Shown: positions 24,550 to 33,846 of the stretch, in pieces
Position numbering within the stretch: the stretch's first letter is position 1
Layout: each line of letters opens with the position of its first letter
NCBI GenBank assembly: GCA_016180655.1
Contig: JACPAT010000028.1
Span: forward strand, 1 to 33,846
Direction of reading: 5' to 3'
Length of the DNA: 33,846 nt
Origin: Candidatus Methylomirabilota bacterium
Lineage (GTDB): Bacteria > Methylomirabilota > Methylomirabilia > Methylomirabilales > 2-02-FULL-66-22
Position numbers and translations under genes: made by a program
The notes under the pieces: model-generated
Database searches by the model: none
Seen by the model: only the letters and a program-made list of their open reading frames with translations
Told to the model about the DNA's origin: nothing

Positions 24550-25758
24550 TCATCGTTCCTTCCACGCCGGCATCGGGTACACGGGCTTTCCCGTCGCTCG
24601 CTGGGGCGGGTACACCACGACGCGCGTGCTGCCCTGGATCTGCACGATCAGGCGCCGGTAGTGCTTGGCTTCGCCCCGGCTGTCGAATTGCAGGCGCTGG
24701 AGGGGCGTCGTGAGGTCCAGGCCCTGCAGCCCCAGGCGCACGGTCTCGGGTCCGACCTCCCGTCCCCGGCTGGCTGCGCGTTCCGCCGCGGCGAGGATGG
24801 CGCGCGCGCCCACGTACCCGTGCATGGCCAGGGGTGGCGGCTGGGTGCCGAATCGCCTCCGGTACCCGTCCACGAAGGCGCGGGACGCCGCCTCGGTTCC
24901 CGGCTCCGTGATGCCCGGTTCCCACCCGGTGGTGCCGAAGAGGAACTGGCCGGACGGGCCCAGGTCGCGCACCACCTCGGGGAATTCCATCCCGAAGGCG
25001 CCGAGGAACGCCTTGAGATTGACCTCCAGGGCGCGGAGCTGCCGCACCATGACCAGGTGATCGGCAAAGAACGTGTCCGCGATGAGGACCTCGGCGCCGC
25101 TGTCGCGCACGCGGGTGAGCAGCGGGGTGAAGTCGGCGATCCCGGAGGTGAACATCTCGAAGACCGGGACCCGGACCCGGGCCTGTTCCAGCCGTTCCCG
25201 CTGGCGCCGGGCGAGCTGGGAGGCGCCCGGCGTGGCGGAGAACAGGATGGCCACGCTCTGCGGCTTGAAGACGTCCTGGAGGATTCCCACCATGCTGTCC
25301 ACGTAGGCCTGGAGGTGGCTGATGCGGAAGAAGTACCGATAGCCCCGCTGCGTCAGGCGCTCGTCCAGGGACGCCGTGGCCACATAGGGGACCTTCTGCC
25401 GTTCCGCGACCTCGCTGACGGGCCCCACCAGGGTGTCCACGTAGCCGCCCACCAGCGCCGCCACGCGGAGCCGCGTGATGAGCTCCTCGGCCGCGGCCAC
25501 CGCGCGATCCGGCCGGGCCTCGTCGTCGCGGGTCGCCAGGGTGACCCGGAGGGTGCCGGACGCATTGGCCTCCTCCACGGCGAGCTGGATCCCCCGGTGC
25601 AGGGCGGTGCCGTGGGCCGCGAAGCGCCCCGTAAGGGGATTGATCTCCCCCAGGCTGAGGGTGGCGGTGTCCGCCGCGCCCGGGTGAAATGCGAATCCCG
25701 CGGTAAGCAGCAGGAGGATGAGGCAGGCCCGGGTGCCGCAGGGGCGCCGCTGGTGCAT
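24550..25758 (-). CDS. LivK-like periplasmic substrate-binding protein
   Basis: Signal peptide; LGEINPLTGRFAAHGTALHRGIQLAVEEANASG; VAALVGGYVDTLVGPVSEVAERQKVPYVATA. Confidence 0.9.
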   Translation of the reverse strand: MHQRRPCGTRACLILLLLTAGFAFHPGAADTATLSLGEINPLTGRFAAHGTALHRGIQLAVEEANASGTLRVTLATRDDEARPDRAVAAAEELITRLRVAALVGGYVDTLVGPVSEVAERQKVPYVATASLDERLTQRGYRYFFRISHLQAYVDSMVGILQDVFKPQSVAILFSATPGASQLARRQRERLEQARVRVPVFEMFTSGIADFTPLLTRVRDSGAEVLIADTFFADHLVMVRQLRALEVNLKAFLGAFGMEFPEVVRDLGPSGQFLFGTTGWEPGITEPGTEAASRAFVDGYRRRFGTQPPPLAMHGYVGARAILAAAERAASRGREVGPETVRLGLQGLDLTTPLQRLQFDSRGEAKHYRRLIVQIQGSTRVVVYPPQRATGKPVYPMPAWKER

Positions 25759-25904
25759 GGGGACTCCGGTGAAAGTTAGGCGCAAAATATCAGAGGACGA
25801 AGAGGGCCGTCAACGGGGAACTGGCTGCCAGGGCGCCTGGCCGGTCGTTGCAACTTGCGATGTCCTGTGTTAGGGTGTCCCGGTTTCTGGGAGGGTGCGG
25901 GCCG

Positions 25905-26303
25905 ATGCAGCTACAGCGAGGACACGGAGTAGCCATCCTGATCGTGCTGGTTCTGGCGGCCGGATGCGGGCGCCTCTTCGCCGACCGGACGCCGGCGGCG
26001 ACGGCGCCGGCGGACGTCAAGCGCGTCACCTTCGACATCCTGGCGCGCGACAACCGGTGCGAGCCGGCCGTGCTGGCCGCCGACCGGGAAGGCCGGGCCC
26101 TCCTGATCACGTTCCACGTGACCAGCGCGGGGAAGCGGCACGTGTTCCAGATTCCCGACCTGGGGGTCCGCACGACCGTCCCGGCGGGCACCGAGGTGTC
26201 CATCCCCGTGATCGCCGACCGCTCGGGGATTTACTCGTACGGATGTACCGGCCTCGCGTGGCTGGGGCCCCTGGACGCGCGGGGCAAGCTGGCCATCAAG
26301 TAG
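25905..26303 (+). CDS. cupredoxin-like lipoprotein
   Basis: Lipobox VLVLAAGC; beta-rich domain ending GIYSYGCTGLAWLGPLDARGKLAIK. Confidence 0.65.
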   Translation: MQLQRGHGVAILIVLVLAAGCGRLFADRTPAATAPADVKRVTFDILARDNRCEPAVLAADREGRALLITFHVTSAGKRHVFQIPDLGVRTTVPAGTEVSIPVIADRSGIYSYGCTGLAWLGPLDARGKLAIK

Positions 26304-26358
26304 TCCTCCGGTGCTCTGACACCGCCTGCCGGGCGGGCCGGGCCCGACACCGTCTGCG

Positions 26359-27576
26359 ATGCCCGACAGCCGACCATCCATCCAGTCCCCCGCGCCGGCC
26401 TCCCAATGGGTCCGGACCCCCGAGGAGATCCGGGGGCTGACCGCGGCCCTCGCGGAGGAGCGGATCCTCGCGCTGGATTCGGAATCCGACAGCCTGCACA
26501 GCTTCCCGGAAAAGGTGTGCCTGGTGCAGGTGGCCAACGCGCGGGGAACCGTCAGCCTGGTGGATCCCCTGGCCGTGCGGGACCTGTCAGCCCTGGCGCC
26601 GCTCTTCGCCGATCCCGCCGTGGTCAAGGTCTTTCACGGCGCCTCCTACGACCTCTCCTCGATGAAGCGGGACTTCGGCTTCGCGTTCGCCGGCATCTTC
26701 GATACGATGGTGGCGGCCCAGTTCCTGGGACTGCCGGGGCTTGGCCTGGCCTCGCTCTTGGAACGGTTCTTCGGGATCACGCCCGGCCGGTCGCGCCAGA
26801 AGGATGACTGGGCCAGGCGCCCGCTCACCCGGGACCAGGAGTTCTACGCGGCCGAGGACGTGCGGCACCTGATCCCCCTGCGCGAGCGGCTGCTCATGGA
26901 GCTGCGGGGGCAGGGCCGCGAAGAGTGGGTCGAGGAGGAGTGCCAGGCCCTGGCCGCGACCCCGGCGGCCCAGCGGGTCTTCGATCCCTGCGACTACGTC
27001 CGTGTCAAGGGGGCCAAGGATCTCGACGGCCGGGGACTGGCCGTCCTGCGCGAGCTGTTTCTCGCGCGCGAGGCCTGGGCGTGGGAGGCGGGACGGCCGC
27101 CGTTCAAGGTGCTGGGCAACGAGTCGCTGGTCCGCCTGGCGGCGGATCGGCCGCGGACGGGCGAAGACCTGCAGCGGATCCCGGGCTGTTCGCCCAAGGT
27201 CATGCAGCGATACAGGGACGGCCTCCTCGCCGCCATCGCCCGCGCCGACGCCATCCCGGAGGCGGACCTTCCCACCTATCCCCGGCCGAAGAAGCCCCGC
27301 ATCCCGGCGGCCGTGCAGCGGCACATCGAGGCCCTGACGCGCTGGCGGGCAACGACGGCCGGGCGGCTCGGCCTGGACCCCGGACTGCTCCTGCCGCGCC
27401 GTCTCATCGAGCAGCTGGCGGAGCAGGTCCCCGCGGGCCGCGAGGCCCTGGGGAGGATCGAGGGCCTCCGGCGCTGGCGCGCCGCAACCTTCGGCGGGGA
27501 AATCCTGGAGGTCCTGGCGGCGACCCCTTCCCCCGATCGGCCGCGCCGGAATTCTCCCTCTCCTGCAGGGAGGTGA
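26359..27576 (+). CDS. rnd: ribonuclease D-like 3'-5' exonuclease with HRDC region
   Basis: ILALDSESDSLHSFPEKVCLVQVA, KVFHGASYDLSSMKRDFG, FDTMVAAQFLG, YAAEDVRHLIPL; C-terminal HRDC-like segments. Confidence 0.9.
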   Translation: MPDSRPSIQSPAPASQWVRTPEEIRGLTAALAEERILALDSESDSLHSFPEKVCLVQVANARGTVSLVDPLAVRDLSALAPLFADPAVVKVFHGASYDLSSMKRDFGFAFAGIFDTMVAAQFLGLPGLGLASLLERFFGITPGRSRQKDDWARRPLTRDQEFYAAEDVRHLIPLRERLLMELRGQGREEWVEEECQALAATPAAQRVFDPCDYVRVKGAKDLDGRGLAVLRELFLAREAWAWEAGRPPFKVLGNESLVRLAADRPRTGEDLQRIPGCSPKVMQRYRDGLLAAIARADAIPEADLPTYPRPKKPRIPAAVQRHIEALTRWRATTAGRLGLDPGLLLPRRLIEQLAEQVPAGREALGRIEGLRRWRAATFGGEILEVLAATPSPDRPRRNSPSPAGR

Positions 27577-27582
27577 CAGGAC

Positions 27583-28968
27583 ATGGCAGGGATGGCGGAG
27601 ACGATCCAGAAGGTGGTGTCGGAGATCACGCGGGGGACCCGGCACCCCGTCTACCTTCTCCACGGGGACGAGCTCCTGGCGAAGGACGGGGCGAAGGCCA
27701 TCGTGGACGCGCTGGTCCCGCCCGAGCAGCAGTCGCTCAACGTCGAGGTGATCGCGGAGGATCGGGATCTCGCCAGCCTGCCCGTGCGGCTGGGCACGCT
27801 TCCCCTCCTGGGGGGGAGCAAGGTGGTCGTGGTGCACGACAGCAAGGCCTTCGTCTCGAAACAGAATCTCGGCGACCTGGCCAAGAAGAGCCTTCAGGCG
27901 TGGCAGGCGGGGGACGGCGAGCGGGCCCTGCGCCTGTTCCTCCAGGCCGTGGGGGCGGCCGGCGAGGGCGAGGGGTTCGTGGAGCGGGCGGCCCGGGGCG
28001 AGGTGTCCGATCCGGAGTGGGAGCGGGTCCTCGGGGCGGAGGCGACCCCCGAGGCGGAGCCGTGGCTCCGGGAGATCGCGGGCCGCGCGGTCGCCGACGG
28101 GGCGGCGATCCCGGAGGCGCCGGGCGCCGGCCTGGCCGGGATCTACGAGGACGCGATCCAGCGGGGCATCCCCGGGAATGCCTCGCTGGTCCTGACCGCC
28201 GAGGTGGTGGACCAGCGGCGGGCGCTCTTCAAGAAGATCGGCGCCATCGGAGTGGTCATTGACTGCGGCCTCCGGACCGGGAGGACGGGGGAGACCCAGA
28301 TGAACCCCGACAGGGCCCGGGAGAAGATCCGGGAGCTGGTGGCGGCCGCGGCCAAGACCATCCCCGGGGAGGCGGTGGCCAGCATCGTCGAGCGCACCGG
28401 GTTCAGCATGCGGGCGCTGGAATCGGAGGTCGAGAAGATCCTCCTGTACGTCGGGACCCGTCCGGCGATCACCCCGGCCGACGTGCTGGAGGTGCTCAGC
28501 AACTCCCGGGAGTCCGGCATCTTCGACCTGACGAATGCGCTCTGCGACCGGGATGCCGGGAGAGCCCTGCGGGCCCTCAGAAGCCTCCTGGGGAAGCGGG
28601 AGCCGCTTCCCCCGACCCTCGGGAGGATTGCCGGCGAGATCCGGACCCTGATCATCGCCCGCGGTGCGCTGGAGCGACAGCTCGAAGGGACCATGGATCC
28701 CGGCCTGGCCTACGGCGCGTTCCAGTCCCGCGTCCTCCCCCGCCTGCAAAGAAAGGTCGAGGGGGACGACGGGTCGGCGGCCAGGCTGCTGGAGATGCAT
28801 CCCTTCCGGGCGTTCAACACCCTCAAGGGGGCCACCCGGTACTCCCTGTCCGAGCTGGTGCGGGCGCTCACGGCGATTCACGAGACCGACCTGGCCCTGA
28901 AGAGTAGCGGGGCTCCCGAGGGCCTGCTCATGGAACGACTGCTTCTCTCGATCATCGGTGGCGAGTAG
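27583..28968 (+). CDS. holA: DNA polymerase III delta subunit with apparent insertion
   Basis: VYLLHGDELLAKDGAKAIVDAL, LPLLGGSKVVVVHDS, RTGFSMRALESEVEKILLYVG, SGIFDLTNALCDRDAGRALRALRSLL. Confidence 0.85.
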   Translation: MAGMAETIQKVVSEITRGTRHPVYLLHGDELLAKDGAKAIVDALVPPEQQSLNVEVIAEDRDLASLPVRLGTLPLLGGSKVVVVHDSKAFVSKQNLGDLAKKSLQAWQAGDGERALRLFLQAVGAAGEGEGFVERAARGEVSDPEWERVLGAEATPEAEPWLREIAGRAVADGAAIPEAPGAGLAGIYEDAIQRGIPGNASLVLTAEVVDQRRALFKKIGAIGVVIDCGLRTGRTGETQMNPDRAREKIRELVAAAAKTIPGEAVASIVERTGFSMRALESEVEKILLYVGTRPAITPADVLEVLSNSRESGIFDLTNALCDRDAGRALRALRSLLGKREPLPPTLGRIAGEIRTLIIARGALERQLEGTMDPGLAYGAFQSRVLPRLQRKVEGDDGSAARLLEMHPFRAFNTLKGATRYSLSELVRALTAIHETDLALKSSGAPEGLLMERLLLSIIGGE

Positions 28969-29011
28969 CAGAAAGATATCGCGAAGGCTTCCGATGCGCC
29001 CATCTTTTCCC

Positions 29012-29040
29012 TTGACAAAGACCCAGGGTCATTAAAGAAT
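29012..29040 (+). promoter_or_regulatory. candidate sigma70 promoter with palindromic spacer ahead of gcv operon
   Basis: TTGACA - 17 nt - AAGAAT; spacer contains GACCCAGGGTC (29020-29030). Confidence 0.5.
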
Positions 29041-29285
29041 CGGCCCCGCTTGCCGTCCCGGTTCGCTTTTCCCAACCCACAGATCGAGCCCGTTCATGTC
29101 GGGTTCATGTCGGCGCGCTCTGGCCCCGGTCCGATGACCCCCGTGTCTGCGGGGGTCGCCCCTGGTCCCGCCCCGATGCCCCGGGCGCCGGTTTTCCGGT
29201 GCGCCGTTCTTGCCCATCCCTCTCGTCCGTCCCATTCGCCGCGTCGCCCTGTTCCCGTTCGCCCCTGACACCCAGGAGGAACGCC

Positions 29286-30392
29286 ATGTCCGCCCCTGAA
29301 GGCCCCCTGAAGCAGACGCCGCTGAATGCCGTGCACCGCCAGACGGGCGCCAAGATGGTCCCCTTCGGTGGCTGGGACATGCCGGTCCAGTACCGCGGCA
29401 TCCTGGACGAGCACAAGGCCGTCCGGGGCGCCGCCGGGATCTTCGACGTCTCCCATATGGGAGAGGTCGAGTTCCGCGGGCCGGCCGCGCTGGAGGCCGT
29501 GCAGCGGCTGACCAGCAACGACGCCTCGCGGCTCGCCGTGGGCCAGGTGCAGTACTCGGCCCTCACCACGGAGGCCGGGACGTTCGTGGACGACCTCACC
29601 GTGTACAAGTTCGCCGACGACCACTACATGGCGACGGTGAACGCCTCGAACATCGACAAGGACTTCGCCTGGATGCGGGATCACACGAAGGGCAACGTGG
29701 AGATCCGGAACCAGAGCGACGAGACGGCCCTCATCGCCCTCCAGGGCCCCAGGGCGGTGGAGATCCTGCGGAAACTCACCCCGCTGGATCTCGCCGCCAT
29801 CAAGTACTACTGGTTCGCGCGGGGCAAGGTGCTGGGGCAGGAGGCAATCGTCTCGCGGACGGGCTACACGGGCGAGGACGGGTTCGAGGTGTACCTGAAG
29901 CCGGGGTACGCGGCGGCGCTGTGGAACGCCCTCTTGGAGGCGGGCCAGCCGTTCGGCCTGCTCCCGTGCGGGCTGGGCGCGCGCGACACGCTGCGGCTCG
30001 AGGCCAAGATGGCCCTGTACGGCAACGACATTGACGATCGCCACACGGTGCTGGAGGCAGACCTGGGCTGGATCCTGAAGCTCGAGAAGGGGGAGTTCAT
30101 CGGCAAGCCCGCCCTGGCCAAGCAGAAGGCAGAGGGTGTCAGGCGCAGGCTCGTGGGGTTCGAGATGGCCGGGCGGGGCATCGCCCGCTCGCACTACAAG
30201 ATCCTGAAGAACGGGCAGCCGATCGGCGAGGTGACCAGCGGCGGCCCCGCTCCCTGGCTGAACAGCAACATCGGCCTGGGCTACGTGCTGGCGGAGCATT
30301 CCGCCGTCGGCACCGCCTTCGACATCCTGATCCGGGACAATCCGGTCCCCGCCCGGGTCGTCCCGACGCCGTTCTACAAGCGGAAACGGTAG
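29286..30392 (+). CDS. gcvT: glycine cleavage system T protein (aminomethyltransferase)
   Basis: GAKMVPFGGWDMPVQYRGILDEHKAVR..AGIFDVSHMGEVEFRG, SRTGYTGEDGFEVY; SD AGGAGGAACGCC. Confidence 0.97.
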   Translation: MSAPEGPLKQTPLNAVHRQTGAKMVPFGGWDMPVQYRGILDEHKAVRGAAGIFDVSHMGEVEFRGPAALEAVQRLTSNDASRLAVGQVQYSALTTEAGTFVDDLTVYKFADDHYMATVNASNIDKDFAWMRDHTKGNVEIRNQSDETALIALQGPRAVEILRKLTPLDLAAIKYYWFARGKVLGQEAIVSRTGYTGEDGFEVYLKPGYAAALWNALLEAGQPFGLLPCGLGARDTLRLEAKMALYGNDIDDRHTVLEADLGWILKLEKGEFIGKPALAKQKAEGVRRRLVGFEMAGRGIARSHYKILKNGQPIGEVTSGGPAPWLNSNIGLGYVLAEHSAVGTAFDILIRDNPVPARVVPTPFYKRKR

Positions 30393-30427
30393 CGTGCCGA
30401 GTGAGCGACTGGCGCCAGTGGGTCAAA

Positions 30428-30524
30428 GGCGTTTCCGCCTCTGGCGGGTTCGGCTGTTCGAGGGTTCGGCTGTTCCTGTCGAGCCGGACGACCGAACTGC
30501 CGAATCCACCTCTGGCGGAAACGT
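30428..30524. repeat. palindromic dispersed repeat, two inverted arms
   Basis: GGCGTTTCCGCCTCTGGCGGGTTCGGCTGTTCG ... CGAACTGCCGAATCCACCTCTGGCGGAAACG. Confidence 0.75.
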
Positions 30525-30557
30525 CCGAACGCTCTTCTTGAGGAGGGAGGACTTTTC

Positions 30558-30946
30558 ATGTATCCAGCCGACCTGAAGTACACGAAGGAACACGAGTGGA
30601 TCCGGGTGGAGGGGGACAAGGGTCGGGTGGGGATCACCCACCACGCGCAGAGCGCCCTGGGCGACGTGGTCTTCGTCGAGCTGCCCAAGCTGGGGCGCCG
30701 CCTGAAGCAGATGGAGACCTTCGGCGTGGTCGAGTCGGTGAAGGCGGTGTCCGATCTCTATTGCCCGGCCAGCGGCGAGGTGGTGGAGGCCAACACCACC
30801 CTGGAGGGCAAGCCCGAGCTGGTGAACCAGGACTGCTACGGGGCCGGCTGGATGATCGTGGTGAAGGTGGCCGACCCGAAGGAGCTGAACAAGCTCATGG
30901 ACGCCAAGGCGTACGAGGCGTATCTGGCGGCGGAAGGAGGGCACTG

Positions 30947-30947
<1 letters not shown>
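30558..30947 (+). CDS. gcvH: glycine cleavage system H protein
   Basis: YPADLKYTKEHEWIRVEGDKGRVGITHHAQSALGDVVFVELP, TFGVVESVKAVSDLYCPASGEV. Confidence 0.97.
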
Positions 30948-32289
<1,342 letters not shown>

Positions 32290-32293
<4 letters not shown>

Positions 32294-33777
32294 GTGGCGA
32301 GACGGTTGGAACCCGCGGGCTGGTCCTCAACGAGCCTCTGATCTTCGAGCAGGGATCCCCCGGTCGCGTGGGCTACTCGCTGCCGACCTCCGACGTGCGC
32401 GAGGTGAAGCCGGACCGGCTGATCCCGAAGAAGCTCCTCCGCGACGATATCCCCGGCTTCCCCGAGGTGAGCGAGGTGGACGTGGTCCGCCACTTCACCC
32501 GGATGTCCCAGTGGAACTACGGGATCGACCTGGGCTTCTACCCCCTGGGCTCCTGCACCATGAAGTACAACCCGCGCCTGAACGAGGACATGGCGCGCCT
32601 GCCGGGGTTCGCCCGGGCCCACCCGTACCAGCCCGAGGAGGCGAGCCAGGGGGCCCTGCAGCTCCTCTGGGAGCTGGAGCAGTACCTGGCCGAGATCTGC
32701 GGCATGGACCGGGTGAGCCTCCAGCCGTCGGCCGGCGCCCACGGGGAGCTCACGGGGATCATGCTGGTCCGGGCCTATCACACGTCCAGGGGGAATCCCC
32801 GGAAGAAGATCCTCATCCCGGATTCGGCCCACGGGACGAACCCGGCCAGCTCGGCCGTGTGCGGCTACCAGATAGTTCCGGTGAAGTCCGGGCCGCGCGG
32901 CGTGGTGGAGCCCCAGGCCGTGGCCGAGGTCATGGACGACGAGGTCGCCGGGATCATGGTGACGAACCCGAACACGCTGGGGATCTTCGAGGACCACATC
33001 GTCGAGATCGCCAAGATCGTCCACGGGAAGGGCGGGCAGGTCTATTGCGACGGCGCGAACCTGAACGCCTTCGTCGGCATCGCCCGGCCCGGCGACATGG
33101 GGATTGACGTCATCCAGCTCAACGTCCACAAGACCTTCTCCACGCCGCACGGGGGCGGCGGGCCGGGGGCGGGCCCGGTGGCCATGAAGCGGCACCTGGG
33201 CCCCTTCATGCCGGTGCCCACGGTGGAGAAGAAGGGAAAGGAATTCACGCTCAATTACAAGCTCCCCAAGTCCATCGGCAAGGTCCGGAGCTTCTACGGC
33301 AGCTTCGGTGTCCTGGTGCGGGCCTACACCTACATCCGGACCCTGGGACCGACCGGTCTGCGCCGCGCCGCCGAGGTGGCGGTGATCAACGCCAACTATA
33401 TCCTCAACCAGCTCAAGGGAACCTACCACCTGCCCTACGATCGCTTCTGCAAGCACGAGTGCGTGTTCGACGATGCCCTCCAGGTGCCCGACAACGTCAA
33501 GACCCTGGACATCGCCAAGCGCCTCATGGACTACGGCTTCCACCCGCCCACCATCTACTTCCCCCTCATCGTCCACGGGGCCCTGATGATCGAGCCCACC
33601 GAGACGGAGAGCAAGGAGACGTTGGACCAATTCATCGCCGCCATGAAGGCCATCGCCAAGGAGGCGAAGGAGGGCGGCGACGTGGTCCGGGCCGCCCCCC
33701 ACAACCCGCGGGTCAGCCGCATGGACGAGACCAGGGCCGCCCGCCAGCCCAACCTGCGCTGGCGCCCGAAGGCGTAG
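32290..33777 (+). CDS. gcvPB: glycine dehydrogenase (decarboxylating) subunit 2
   Basis: [63 protein letters not shown] (PLP Lys); ATGA overlap with gcvPA. Confidence 0.97.
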
Positions 33778-33846
33778 TCGTAGCAGCCACCCACTCCTGG
33801 TTTTGGTTCCTCCCAGCGCCCCGCCTCCCATCGTGGAGCGCGGGGC

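Noticed and set aside
22165-25779. 1204-aa plus-strand ORF
   Set aside because: Antisense to livG, livHM and the binding protein; repetitive Gln/Arg/Gly-rich composition indicates a GC-bias artefact
26587-28881. 764-aa minus-strand ORF
   Set aside because: Antisense to rnd and holA; no recognisable motifs
29041-29285. Glycine riboswitch upstream of gcvT
   Set aside because: Location is right, but I could not identify the aptamer core sequences; left as a check with RF00504

Overview
High-GC bacterial chromosomal window; composition and gene content would fit something like Methylomirabilota/Rokubacteria, but that is inference only. No CRISPR array, tRNA, rRNA, prophage or transposase gene was found. 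Main blocks: (1) end of an IclR-type regulator, then a family III CoA-transferase pair with two small Cys-containing proteins (one with a histone-H1-like tail), a strong terminator, a small unknown protein, an SRP-RNA-like structured intergenic region and an ANL acyl-CoA ligase; (2) a minus-strand trio: TPR protein, large unknown protein, and a ubiquitin/ThiS-like beta-grasp protein, with a diverged paralogue of the large unknown protein about 8 kb away; (3) a near-consensus sigma70 promoter with a three-hairpin leader ahead of a small Cys/His-rich protein, then a truncated PrmA-like methyltransferase, three U32-family proteins and a zinc-ribbon protein; (4) minus-strand HD phosphohydrolase, DUF4177-like protein, the paralogue, gamma-glutamyltransferase, alpha/beta hydrolase and a Liv-type ABC transporter with fused LivH-LivM; (5) cupredoxin-like lipoprotein, RNase D, HolA with an apparent insertion; (6) gcvT-gcvH-gcvPA-gcvPB. 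Intergenic regions carry heptanucleotide tandem repeats (STRR-like), G-rich palindromes and MITE-like inverted repeats. The best candidates for something undescribed are the paralogous unknown family with the beta-grasp protein, the U32 trio module, the CoA-transferase cluster with its H1-tailed small protein, and the heptamer repeats.
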